From Tenderia sp965602225 (GTDB lineage Bacteria > Pseudomonadota > Gammaproteobacteria > Tenderiales > Tenderiaceae): DNA of 48,930 nucleotides. The first letter of the stretch is position 1. Each line of letters begins with the position of its first letter. The notes below the pieces were generated by a model that saw nothing but the letters and a program-made list of their open reading frames with translations, made no database searches and was not told the origin of the DNA. A program made the translations under genes and the position numbers. Below, one piece after another: positions 24,023 to 32,519 of this stretch. The DNA lies in contig CBFCYE010000021.1 of assembly GCA_965602225.1 (NCBI GenBank), positions 1 through 48,930 on the forward strand, read 5' to 3'.

Positions 24023-24991
24023 ATGATGCGAATAGTTAGTTGGATATGTGGGGCACTGATGTTTGTCAGTGGTGTTGCCATCGCAGAACAACAGAGCTTT
24101 GAGTCGTGGCTGGGTGAGTTAAGGTTGGAGGCCATCGACAAGGGCATTACGCCACAGACTTTTGATACCGCCTTTAAAGGCGTTAAACCCATCCCGCGTA
24201 TTATTGAGCTGGATAGAAAACAGCCCGAGTTTACGCTGACGCTGGAAGAGTACGTCAGCCGGGTGGTGCCTAAACGGCGTATTAATTTGGGCAAAAAACG
24301 TCTCGAAGCCAACCGCGAGCTGCTGGAACAGGTGTCTGAAAAATATGGTGTGCAACCACGTTTTCTGGTGGCCTTTTGGGGTATAGAGACAGACTTTGGT
24401 CGCCTGACTGGCGGTTATTCAGTCATTGCTGCGATTACTACCCTGGCTTACGACGGTCGCCGTGCGGATTTTTTTAGACGGCAATTGATGGATGCCCTGC
24501 AAATTCTCGAAGAAGGCCATACCACCCCAGACAAGATGACGGGTTCATGGGCCGGCGCCATGGGTCAGGCCCAATTCATGCCTTCCACCTTCCGTGCCTA
24601 TGCGGTGGATTTCGATGGTGATAATAAGATAGATCTGTGGGGCAACAAGGGCGATGTGTTTGCTTCAGCGGCCAATTATTTGTCGTCAGTGGGTTGGGAC
24701 AAAGAGCAGACCTGGGGCCGCGAGGTCAAGTTGCCGGACAGCTTTGATAAGTCTCTTTTTGGTTTGGAAACAAAGAAGAGTCTGGCTGAGTGGGACAAGC
24801 TGGGTGTGCGCCGTCTGTCGGGTAAGAATCTGCCTGAACGTGATCTGCAAGCCTCACTGATTCAACCGGATGAAGGCAAGTTCGTACGTAGCTATCTGGT
24901 TTACGACAACTACCGCGCCATCATGGACTGGAATAAATCAAATAAATTTGCCATTGCCGTCGGCACCCTGGCCGATAGCATCGCCCGTTAG
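24023..24991 (+). CDS. mltB: Membrane-associated lytic murein transglycosylase B
   Basis: The 322-residue enzyme cleaves peptidoglycan glycan strands to 1,6-anhydromuramyl products in the periplasm. It has signal peptide MMRIVSWICGALMFVSGVAIA. There is no lipobox cysteine at the cleavage site, so it is probably soluble rather than a lipoprotein. The catalytic Glu is in FWGIETDFGRLTG, and family segments GSWAGAMGQAQFMPST and VDFDGDNKIDLWGN are present. ATG 24023 follows GGAGAGG by about ten bases. A TTG at 24014, in frame, is less likely. The next gene, pepN, starts 102 bases later. Confidence 0.93.
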   Translation: MMRIVSWICGALMFVSGVAIAEQQSFESWLGELRLEAIDKGITPQTFDTAFKGVKPIPRIIELDRKQPEFTLTLEEYVSRVVPKRRINLGKKRLEANRELLEQVSEKYGVQPRFLVAFWGIETDFGRLTGGYSVIAAITTLAYDGRRADFFRRQLMDALQILEEGHTTPDKMTGSWAGAMGQAQFMPSTFRAYAVDFDGDNKIDLWGNKGDVFASAANYLSSVGWDKEQTWGREVKLPDSFDKSLFGLETKKSLAEWDKLGVRRLSGKNLPERDLQASLIQPDEGKFVRSYLVYDNYRAIMDWNKSNKFAIAVGTLADSIAR

Positions 24992-24997
24992 TGATCC

Positions 24998-25040
24998 GTC
25001 ATTCCGGTACTTGTGTCCTTTGGGTATGCGCCGGAATGAC
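24998..25040. repeat. Intergenic palindromic element (REP-like)
   Basis: GTCATTCCGG (24998-25007) and CCGGAATGAC (25031-25040) are exact reverse complements around a 23-base centre, which also holds TAC/GTA next to the arms. There is no T-run. The arm resembles dispersed intergenic palindromes built on GTCATTCC in many proteobacteria; only one copy is in this window. Confidence 0.55.
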
Positions 25041-25093
25041 AGTGGTAAAGAATATTCTGAACACGTTACATCTAAATTAAAAGACGAGCACCT

Positions 25094-27709
25094 ATGAGCA
25101 ACAAAAAACCTGAAACTATTTACCTCAAAGATTACCAGCCTGCGCCGTTTCAGATTGATTCAGTTGATCTGTATTTTAATCTTGGTGAAGAGCAGACAGT
25201 CGTCACTTCGACCCTGAAGATGCAGCGTAATAATAGCGGTAAGTTACGCCTAGATGGTCAGGAGCTGGAATTGATCAGCATTAAACTGGATGGGGCCGAA
25301 CTGGCGGTTGATCATTATGAGGTTGATGCTGAGTCGCTCACGATTAGTGAACTACCTGACGTATTCGAGTTACAAATTCAGACCGTTATCAAACCACAAC
25401 TGAACACCTCGCTTGAAGGCCTGTATAAATCCAGTGGCAACTTTTGTACTCAGTGTGAGGCGGAGGGTTTTCGCAAAATTACCTATTATTACGATCGCTC
25501 AGATGTGATGGCCTTGTTCACCACAACGATTGAAGCAGACAAGGCCAAATATCCAGTGTTACTGAGTAATGGTAATCCTGTTGCCAGCGGTGAGCTGGAT
25601 AATGGCCGTCACTGGCTTACGTGGCAGGACCCGTTCAAGAAACCTTGTTATCTGTTTGCCCTGGTTGCCGGTCAGCTGGAGTGTATTACCGACACCTTCA
25701 CCACCATGTCTGGTCGTGAGGTGAAGCTGGAAATCTATGTCGAGTCGCACAATATCGACAAGTGTGATCACGCCATGGCTTCTTTGCAACGCTCGATGCA
25801 GTGGGATGAAGAGGTGTTTGGTCGTGAATACGATCTGGATATCTACATGATCGTGGCGGTGGATGATTTCAACATGGGCGCCATGGAGAATAAGGGCCTG
25901 AATGTCTTTAACTCTAAATATGTCTTGGCTCGTCCTGATACTGCCACTGATATGGACTTCATCAACATCGAGGCGGTGATTGGTCATGAATATTTTCATA
26001 ACTGGTCCGGTAATCGCGTCACCTGTCGTGACTGGTTTCAGTTAAGTCTGAAAGAGGGTTTTACCGTCTTTCGCGACCAACAGTTTACCGCCGACATGTT
26101 CTCGGCCACGGTGAAACGTATCGATGACGTTAATAGTCTGCGCAGTTATCAGTTTGTCGAAGATGCCGGACCGATGGCGCATCCGGTGCGGCCAGAGTCT
26201 TATGTTGAGATTGGTAATTTTTACACCCTGACGGTCTATGAAAAGGGTGCCGAGGTAGTGCGCATGATCTACAACCTGTTGGGCAAGGATGTATTTCGCA
26301 AGGGCTCAGACCTTTATTTCGAACGCCATGATGGCCAGGCGGTGACCACTGATGATTTTGTCAAAGCGATGGAAGATGCCAGCGGTGTTGATCTGAGCCA
26401 GTTCAAACGTTGGTATAGCCAGGCCGGTACACCGATTCTCGACTGTGAATCCAGTTATGACGCTAGTGCTGAAACCTTTACCCTAACAGTTAAACAAAGT
26501 TGTCCGCCGTCGCCGGGACAGGAGACCAAACTGCCTTACCACATTCCATTTGGTATCGGTCTGTTGGCTGCCGATGGCGCTGACCTGCCGATAGAGAATG
26601 AGACTCTGGAACTGAAACTGGCGGAAGAGAGTTTTGTTTTTACCGGCATCAAACAGAAACCAGTACCGTCCTTACTGCGTCATTTCTCTGCGCCAGTGAA
26701 ACTTAACTACGCTTACAGCACGGCAGAGTTGGCCTTCTTGATGGCCAATGATTCGGATGAGTTTAATCGTTGGGATGCCGGTCAGCGCTTGGGTCTAAAG
26801 TTGATTTTGCAGTTGGTTAAACAACAACAGGCCGATGAAGCCTTTGACATAAACAAGCTGACAGACACGTATAAGCCGTTCTCTGATGCCTTTAAGGCCT
26901 TGCTACAGGAGCGAGGAGGGGATCTTAATTTCCGCGCCGCGGCATTGATGTTGCCAAGTGAAAACTATATTGGTGCAAGCATGGCGGTGATTGATCCTGT
27001 CGCGATCCACGAGGCACGTACGGCATTGCGTCATGCCTTGGCACAAGAACATGAGGCCTTGTTATGGCAGGTGTTTGAGGGCAATGCAGACACCGGTGCC
27101 TACAGTGTCGATGCCTTGACTGTTGGCAAGCGCAGCCTGAAAAATATTTGCCTGGCCTATCTGGCTACGTTGGCAACGGCCAAAGCCGTTAGTGCCTCAG
27201 AGTTGCAACTGCAAGCCGATAACATGACTGATGTTATGGCTGGCATGCGCAACCTGATTGATATCGATTGTGATGCCCGTCAGCAGGCGATCAACAGCTT
27301 TTATGACAAATGGAAGTCTGATGCCCTGGTGGTAGATAAATGGCTGTCATTGCAGGCCATGTCCAGTCTGCCCGGTACCCTGGCACATGTTAAGGCCTTG
27401 ATGCAGCATGAGGCCTTTAATATCAAAAACCCCAACAAGGTCCGTTCACTGATCAGCGCCTTTGTCTCGGCCAATGCCTATCAGTTTCATCAGGCCAGTG
27501 GCGAGGGTTATCAATTTCTTGCCGATCAGGTGATTACCTTGAATATCCTGAATCCGATGGTGGCAGCGCGCATGTGTTCACCGCTGATTCAGTGGCGTCG
27601 CTATGATGAATCACGTCAGGGAATGATGAAGGCCCAATTGCAACGGATCCTGGCTGAGCCTGAACTCTCCAAGGATGTCTACGAAGTGGTATCGAAAGGG
27701 CTGGCATAA
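25094..27709 (+). CDS. pepN: Aminopeptidase N (M1 family)
   Basis: The 871-residue zinc metalloprotease removes N-terminal residues from peptides in the cytoplasm. It carries the exopeptidase motif GAMEN at 262-266 and the zinc site HEYFH at 298-302 with the third ligand Glu321 in SLKEG, nearly the E. coli PepN numbering. The PepN-type C-terminal helical domain (about 540-871) is complete. There is no signal peptide. The DUF2797 gene starts two bases after the stop, so the two are co-transcribed. Confidence 0.97.
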   Translation: MSNKKPETIYLKDYQPAPFQIDSVDLYFNLGEEQTVVTSTLKMQRNNSGKLRLDGQELELISIKLDGAELAVDHYEVDAESLTISELPDVFELQIQTVIKPQLNTSLEGLYKSSGNFCTQCEAEGFRKITYYYDRSDVMALFTTTIEADKAKYPVLLSNGNPVASGELDNGRHWLTWQDPFKKPCYLFALVAGQLECITDTFTTMSGREVKLEIYVESHNIDKCDHAMASLQRSMQWDEEVFGREYDLDIYMIVAVDDFNMGAMENKGLNVFNSKYVLARPDTATDMDFINIEAVIGHEYFHNWSGNRVTCRDWFQLSLKEGFTVFRDQQFTADMFSATVKRIDDVNSLRSYQFVEDAGPMAHPVRPESYVEIGNFYTLTVYEKGAEVVRMIYNLLGKDVFRKGSDLYFERHDGQAVTTDDFVKAMEDASGVDLSQFKRWYSQAGTPILDCESSYDASAETFTLTVKQSCPPSPGQETKLPYHIPFGIGLLAADGADLPIENETLELKLAEESFVFTGIKQKPVPSLLRHFSAPVKLNYAYSTAELAFLMANDSDEFNRWDAGQRLGLKLILQLVKQQQADEAFDINKLTDTYKPFSDAFKALLQERGGDLNFRAAALMLPSENYIGASMAVIDPVAIHEARTALRHALAQEHEALLWQVFEGNADTGAYSVDALTVGKRSLKNICLAYLATLATAKAVSASELQLQADNMTDVMAGMRNLIDIDCDARQQAINSFYDKWKSDALVVDKWLSLQAMSSLPGTLAHVKALMQHEAFNIKNPNKVRSLISAFVSANAYQFHQASGEGYQFLADQVITLNILNPMVAARMCSPLIQWRRYDESRQGMMKAQLQRILAEPELSKDVYEVVSKGLA

Positions 27710-27711
27710 GC

Positions 27712-28536
27712 ATGACTGCAATACAGGGCAATCTGCGCAAGATGATCACCCGGCATGAAAGCCCGGTGCAGTATGAAATGGTGCTGGGTGAAAACCGTGT
27801 TGCCATGAATGACTATATTGGCAAACATGTGCAGCTTAAGTTTCTAGGTGAGATCAACTGCGTTAGTTGTGGTCGCAAGACCAACAAGAGCTTTCAGCAG
27901 GGCTATTGTTTCCCTTGTATGCGCAGCCTGCCGGAGTGCGATGGTTGCATCGTTAGACCTGAAACCTGTCATTTTGAAGCGGGTACCTGTCGTGACCCTG
28001 AGTGGGGGCAGAAAAATTGTTTTCAGGACCACTATGTTTATCTGGCTAATTCATCCGGCATCAAGGTTGGTATTACCCGTGGCAGTCAGATTTCAACCCG
28101 CTGGATGGATCAGGGCGCAACCCAGGCCTTGCCGATCTTTAGGGTAGACAATCGTCTCTTGTCTGGTCTGGTCGAGGTGGCGATCAAACAGCATGTCTCT
28201 GATCGTACTGACTGGCGCAAGATGTTGAAGGGGGTGGCTGCGGAAGTTGACCTGCAACAAACGAGGGCTGAATTGATAAGCCAGTGTGAAACTGAACTTG
28301 GCGAGTTGGGGGCCAGGTATGGTGAGGGCGCCATCAGCCAACTCGATGGCCAGGATCTGGTAGAGATTGAATACCCGGTGTTGAGCTACCCTGAAAAGGT
28401 CAAATCCTTCAATTTTGATAAAACCGAGCTGGTGGAAGGTACCCTGGAAGGAATCAAGGGCCAGTACCTTATCTTTGATTCTGGGGTGATAAACATGCGT
28501 AAGTTTGGCGGCTATCTGGTTGAAATGTCAGTTTAA
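27712..28536 (+). CDS. DUF2797 family protein, cysteine-rich N-terminus
   Basis: The 274-residue cytoplasmic protein has nine cysteines between residues 50 and 103 (Cys50, 53, 66, 69, 76, 79, 86, 93, 103), partly as CxxC pairs, which suggests two zinc sites. It is followed by a segment (HYVYLANSSGIKVGITR, then TRW with Arg130) that resembles the core of a GIY-YIG nuclease fold. This is my reading of the pattern; no catalytic role is proven for the family. It belongs to DUF2797 by overall pattern. It follows pepN by two bases, with no separate promoter visible. Confidence 0.85.
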   Translation: MTAIQGNLRKMITRHESPVQYEMVLGENRVAMNDYIGKHVQLKFLGEINCVSCGRKTNKSFQQGYCFPCMRSLPECDGCIVRPETCHFEAGTCRDPEWGQKNCFQDHYVYLANSSGIKVGITRGSQISTRWMDQGATQALPIFRVDNRLLSGLVEVAIKQHVSDRTDWRKMLKGVAAEVDLQQTRAELISQCETELGELGARYGEGAISQLDGQDLVEIEYPVLSYPEKVKSFNFDKTELVEGTLEGIKGQYLIFDSGVINMRKFGGYLVEMSV

Positions 28537-28630
28537 ATCTCTATTTTCTGCATTCCTTAGTTAGGCTGTAAACTACTTAAGTGGTTGATAATAAACATAA
28601 ACATCACTAAATTTTAATATTCATAAGAAA

Positions 28631-28650
28631 AGTGTGATATAGTTCACACT
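28631..28650. promoter_or_regulatory. CRP-type binding palindrome
   Basis: AGTGTGA-TATAGT-TCACACT contains the exact CRP/Vfr core TGTGA-N6-TCACA with perfect 7-bp arms. It is 140 bases upstream of the lytic-transglycosylase-like gene at 28790. A class I promoter would place the start near 28702. The spacer and core are wrong for FNR (TTGAT-N4-ATCAA). Confidence 0.65.
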
Positions 28651-28789
28651 CAATTTGGCCGCATGAAGTCCCGTAGCCGAACATCAATAGAAATTAATTC
28701 TGAATTGCGGTAGATGCTGCAAGTGGGATTTTTTTAACTTAAAGCCAGGGTAGGCGCTCAGATTTAAACAACAGAAATGAGGTGCCGGT

Positions 28790-29551
28790 ATGACTGATAT
28801 TAAACCGACAAATAATTCTTTTAAGACGCTGCTACTAGGTGGTGTTGCAATTGTTTCCACCACGATTGCCGTTGTCCTGAGCCAGCCGCATTTTGCTGTT
28901 GCCAGCATTAATTCTGAAATATGTCTGACTGATGAGGCTTCATCCGTTAACAACCAAGCTTACTTTAGTCCTGCGGCCCTTGCGTCGGCATCAAACACGC
29001 CAAGCAAAGGTCAGCTTTTTTGGAACTCCCTCAATAAAACCTGGTTAAGCGACGAGCAGCAGTATTTGTTGCAAACAGCCTATGCTGTTGGTTTAGAAGA
29101 TGGCGGTATCGAACATGCTGAGATACTTCAAGCAGTTCTGTTACAGGAAACCATTGCCGGCCAGTTGGGCCGAATTGGTCATATGACCGCACCGGTTGGC
29201 AAGCGTTCTTATGGTGTGATGCAGATTAAGGTCAGTGCTGCTCGAGATATTCTACGTAAGAATAAAGAATTTAAGCGTTTTCGTTCTGATGAGGCACTGA
29301 TTGTTGCCTTGATGACGGATGATAAATTGAATATCCGTATGGCATCTAAATTCTTGTTGTACTTGAAAGAAAAGACTAAATCTAACGAAGCGGCAATGGT
29401 GGCCTACAATATTGGTCTACGTGCTTCGCGTAAGATTACTGCACCAGATAGTTTTAAATACGTGGTGCGCACTAATCGTAACCTGAAAGAAGTTGTTCTT
29501 CCTTTTAATCAGAAGTTCGTCGGTCATGGTTTGCAGGTGGCGTCGCGCTAA
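28790..29551 (+). CDS. Exported lytic-transglycosylase-like protein
   Basis: The 253-residue protein has an N-terminal hydrophobic stretch (about 12-32), likely a signal or anchor, and a C-terminal lysozyme-like region (about 100-230). In it, LQAVLLQETIAGQ offers the catalytic Glu, SYGVMQIKV matches the SLT GLMQ motif, and MVAYNIG matches AYNaG. GAGGT precedes ATG 28790. The domain order fits soluble-lytic-transglycosylase relatives, though identity to known Slt/Mlt enzymes looks low. It is monocistronic, with the CRP-type site upstream. Confidence 0.75.
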   Translation: MTDIKPTNNSFKTLLLGGVAIVSTTIAVVLSQPHFAVASINSEICLTDEASSVNNQAYFSPAALASASNTPSKGQLFWNSLNKTWLSDEQQYLLQTAYAVGLEDGGIEHAEILQAVLLQETIAGQLGRIGHMTAPVGKRSYGVMQIKVSAARDILRKNKEFKRFRSDEALIVALMTDDKLNIRMASKFLLYLKEKTKSNEAAMVAYNIGLRASRKITAPDSFKYVVRTNRNLKEVVLPFNQKFVGHGLQVASR

Positions 29552-29881
29552 GCGCGACCATTCACGTCCTCTAATATCTGTCTCATCCGGTCTGTGGAAA
29601 GTTATTTCCACGGCCGGGGGATAATCCCCGCTACATACTGCATATATATCTCATAAGTCTGGCCATATTCTTCGATCAGTTTTTTCTCTTCCAGTATCGC
29701 GCCAATAAAAAACTACAGCGTTACCATGATTGAGCTGCTTAGTTGAATGCTGCTTTGGTCGCATGACCAGATAATGACAATGGCAAACAGATACCAGGGT
29801 TAAAGTAGCCGCACCACAGCCTTATCAATTGCAGTATAGTCGGGTCAATATTGACCATGTGTGACTCTATTCAGACTTTTC
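29552..29881. other. Intergenic region before sfsA with two tandem hairpins
   Basis: No gene is seen. Two adjacent hairpins occur: GTGGAAA-GTTA-TTTCCAC (29594-29611) and GGGGA-TAA-TCCCC (29617-29629). No T-run follows either, so they are more likely RNA-stability or REP-like structures than an intrinsic terminator. A 14-bp palindrome lies further on at 29843. Confidence 0.5.
29843..29856. promoter_or_regulatory. 14-bp perfect palindrome before sfsA
   Basis: GGTCAATATTGACC is its own reverse complement and ends 25 bases before the sfsA ATG. Its position over the expected promoter or leader suggests an operator; the binding protein is unknown. Confidence 0.45.
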
Positions 29882-30589
29882 ATGAAATATTCAACACCGT
29901 TACAAAGAGTGAAACTGATCCAGCGCTATAAGCGTTTTCTGGGTGATGTTGAATGGCCTGATGGCAAATTGATGACGGTGCATACAGCCAATACGGGTTC
30001 CATGCTGGGCTGTTCCACAGCCGGTAATTACATCTGGATTCGCGACTCAGAAAACGATAAACGTAAATATCGTTATAGCTGGGAAATCAGCGAGGCAGAC
30101 AATGGCTGTCTGATTGGTGTAAATACACACCTTGCCAATAAACTTGTTGTTGAGGCAATAGAGCAGGGCTGTATTAAAGAACTGCTAGGCTATGAAAGCA
30201 TTCGTACTGAAGTGCCGTATGGCGAAAACAGCCGCATTGATATCCTGCTGCAAGGCCAGCTAGACCAGCCGGATTGTTATGTAGAGGTTAAAAATGTGAC
30301 GGCCCGTGATGGTAAATATGCCATTTTCCCCGACGCTGTGACTGCCCGTGGCACCAAGCATTTAAATGAACTGGTGGCTATGGTGAAGGCCGGGTTCAGG
30401 GCCGTGATGTTGTTTTGTATCCAGCGGAATGATATTGAATTGTTTCGTGCCGCAGCAGAAATAGATCCACTTTATGCCAAGACTCTGCTTTATGCGATTG
30501 AGAATGGTGTTGAAGTGTTGGCCTATTCGGTGGCTATCTCAGCCGAAGAAATACGCCTGATCACACCAGTAACTGTAAAGACTGGCTAA
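29882..30589 (+). CDS. sfsA: Sugar fermentation stimulation protein homologue
   Basis: The 235-residue protein starts [20 protein letters not shown], closely like E. coli SfsA ([20 protein letters not shown]). It has the conserved [24 protein letters not shown] and [13 protein letters not shown] segments. The D...EVK pattern resembles a nuclease-like fold; in E. coli the protein binds DNA and affects maltose metabolism. The exact role is unsettled. I chose ATG 29882 by alignment. A GTG at 29861, in frame, lacks a clear RBS, as does this ATG. Confidence 0.93.
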   Translation: [235 protein letters not shown]

Positions 30590-30634
30590 GCAGTCGTTAT
30601 ATGCTTTAACAGGTTTCTACTAGACAGGATTGCC

Positions 30635-31234
30635 GTGACAGACCGCGTTTATACACAAGCCATCGATACTCTGCTGCTACATGTACATGAGATATTGTCT
30701 CAGCACCCTCAAGGCATTACTGAATTTAATCTAATGACCGCACTGGATCAGCGTTGCGTAGCAGGTTTTGGTCGAGCGGCTTTTACTGATCATCTTTCGA
30801 TGTTTCAAAGTCACTTTTTATTGTTTCATGGTTTGTATGTACTGCGTGACCGTTTACATCAAGACAGCGAGGCAGGGCTTAATATCCACTGCCTGTCTAT
30901 TCAGCTGATGCCGTTTGCGCTGCAGGGGGGGGGCTTGCCACAGCAGCATGATCCTTTGCGAGATTACTATCTTGATCTCAGTAATGTTGAGAAGGCCGAT
31001 GCGGCGGAGGTGGAACGTCTGCTGGGTAGTTTTTGGCGGCGTTTTATTGCGGTGGATGAACGGCAGCTGGCATTGCAGCAGTTAGGTCTGGCTGATCCTG
31101 TTGAGTATGCCGAGATCAAGGCGCAATACCGCCGTCTAGTGATGGAACATCACCCGGACAGAGGCGGAGACCACGATAGTCTGTTACTGATCAATGAAGC
31201 CATGCAAACGCTGGATACAATCTACCTGAAATAA
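30635..31234 (+). CDS. DnaJ-related protein with C-terminal J domain
   Basis: The 199-residue protein has an N-terminal DnaJ-related domain (about 1-130) and a short C-terminal J domain (about 150-199) with the HPD tripeptide in YRRLVMEHHPDRGGD, needed to stimulate an Hsp70 ATPase. It would act as a DnaK co-chaperone; the client is unknown. The start is GTG 30635 with AGGA upstream. A run of nine G at 30925-30933 encodes Gly-Gly-Gly in the middle. A strong terminator begins at the stop codon. Confidence 0.85.
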   Translation: MTDRVYTQAIDTLLLHVHEILSQHPQGITEFNLMTALDQRCVAGFGRAAFTDHLSMFQSHFLLFHGLYVLRDRLHQDSEAGLNIHCLSIQLMPFALQGGGLPQQHDPLRDYYLDLSNVEKADAAEVERLLGSFWRRFIAVDERQLALQQLGLADPVEYAEIKAQYRRLVMEHHPDRGGDHDSLLLINEAMQTLDTIYLK

Positions 31235-31276
31235 AAAAGGGCAGCTCTGTGAAAATAAATCAGGGCTGCCCTTTTT
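31233..31276. terminator. Bidirectional intrinsic terminator
   Basis: GGGCAGCTCTG (31239-31249) pairs with CAGGGCTGCCC (31261-31271), 11 bp with one G-U, flanked by an A-run before and five T after. It separates the DnaJ-related gene from the convergent beta-propeller lipoprotein gene. Confidence 0.9.
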
Positions 31277-31297
31277 AGGTTGTGTTGTTATAGAGGT

Positions 31298-32410
31298 TTA
31301 TTCAATCGCGTAGAGGTGATTGTCAAAGCTGCCGAAATAGACGGCGCCATTATCGATAAACGGTGAAGAGTAAATTCGGCCATCGGTGCGGAACTTCCAC
31401 TGCAGCTTACCGCTTTCAATGTCGACTACATAAAGGTATTTATCATAGCTGCCAAAATAGACCAGGCCATCGTTGACTGCAGGTGATGAGCTGACCCAAT
31501 CATGGGTTTTGTATTTCCAAACCGTCTGTCGTAAGGCGATATCAACGGCATAGAGTCTGCCATCCTGACTGCCAAAAAAGACATGGGTATCAGTGACGGC
31601 AGGGGATGACGAAACAGCAGCACGGGCTGAAATTTTCCAACTTTCCTGACCGGTTTTTATGTTGACTACATATAGGTTGCCATCCTCACTGCCAACATAG
31701 ACATTATCACCGTGTACGGCAGGTGATGAAAACATTGCGCCATTGCTCTTGAAACGCCATTTTTCCTGACCGGTTTCAGCATTTACCGCGTAGAGATAGC
31801 CGTCATGGCTGCCAAAATAAATCATGCCATGGTGAAACGCAGGTGATGAATAAATCGGACCACCGCTTTTAAAACGCCATTTTTCAGTGTCAGACTTGGT
31901 GTTGATGGCATAAAGAAAACCATCGGTGCTGGTGGTGTATAAAGTGTCTTGATAGAAGGTGGCAGCACTATAGATTGAACCAGCAGTGGCAAAACGCCAC
32001 AACTCGGCACCACTGTCTTTATTTAATGCGTAGAGGTTGCCATCGTCACTGCCAATATAGAGTGTTTCGCCAGCAATGGTGGGTGTAGCGCCAACCTTGC
32101 TGGCAGTTTTGAATTTCCACTTACTTTGACCTGTCTGAGTATCAATCGCATAGACGTTACCGTCATGGCTACCAACATAGGTAGTACCATCAACCACAAT
32201 AGGCGACGAATTAACGGCATGCTCAGTCCTGAATTTCCATTTGACCTGGTTTAATTCTGCAACCCCTTTGGTTTCATAAACACCGCTGTGGTGATTGTCG
32301 CCGCGGAATGTGACTGATTTGGTTGCAGCGCCACAGCCCGTTAGCGAAACCACCACGCCTGCGGCCATGGATACAGCAATTAGTTGCTTGAAAAGTTTTT
32401 TTGATGTCAT
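31298..32410 (-). CDS. PQQ-type beta-propeller lipoprotein, eight 40-residue blades
   Basis: The 370-residue protein has a lipoprotein signal with lipobox LTGC (Cys26) and then eight consecutive repeats of 40 residues. Each runs roughly W(K/R)(F/Y)...SSPxxxxxxVYxGSxDGxLYAxxxxTGxxx. The unit length is constant from blade to blade, so the gene is a 120-bp tandem array from about 31300 to 32290. The fold resembles BamB and PQQ dehydrogenase propellers, but the PQQ active-site residues are absent, so it is probably a scaffold at the outer membrane. AGGGAGA precedes ATG 32410. Calling it BamB is not justified, since BamB sits beside der in gammaproteobacteria. Confidence 0.85.
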   Translation of the reverse strand: MTSKKLFKQLIAVSMAAGVVVSLTGCGAATKSVTFRGDNHHSGVYETKGVAELNQVKWKFRTEHAVNSSPIVVDGTTYVGSHDGNVYAIDTQTGQSKWKFKTASKVGATPTIAGETLYIGSDDGNLYALNKDSGAELWRFATAGSIYSAATFYQDTLYTTSTDGFLYAINTKSDTEKWRFKSGGPIYSSPAFHHGMIYFGSHDGYLYAVNAETGQEKWRFKSNGAMFSSPAVHGDNVYVGSEDGNLYVVNIKTGQESWKISARAAVSSSPAVTDTHVFFGSQDGRLYAVDIALRQTVWKYKTHDWVSSSPAVNDGLVYFGSYDKYLYVVDIESGKLQWKFRTDGRIYSSPFIDNGAVYFGSFDNHLYAIE

Positions 32411-32519
32411 TTATTTTCTCCCTATTACCTGATTCTATTAATAATCGACCAAAAAGCAAAAGTATTTGTTGTCGTAGGTATAATTCTCGACACATATTTC
32501 TATCTATTGCTTGTTTTTG

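Noticed and set aside
28651..28789. Possible riboswitch (c-di-GMP or similar) upstream of the lytic-transglycosylase-like gene
   Set aside because: I could not align the conserved core of any riboswitch I know.
31298..32410. Calling the propeller lipoprotein BamB
   Set aside because: Genome context (no der or hisS nearby) and eight uniform blades do not fit a standard BamB; only the fold is shared.
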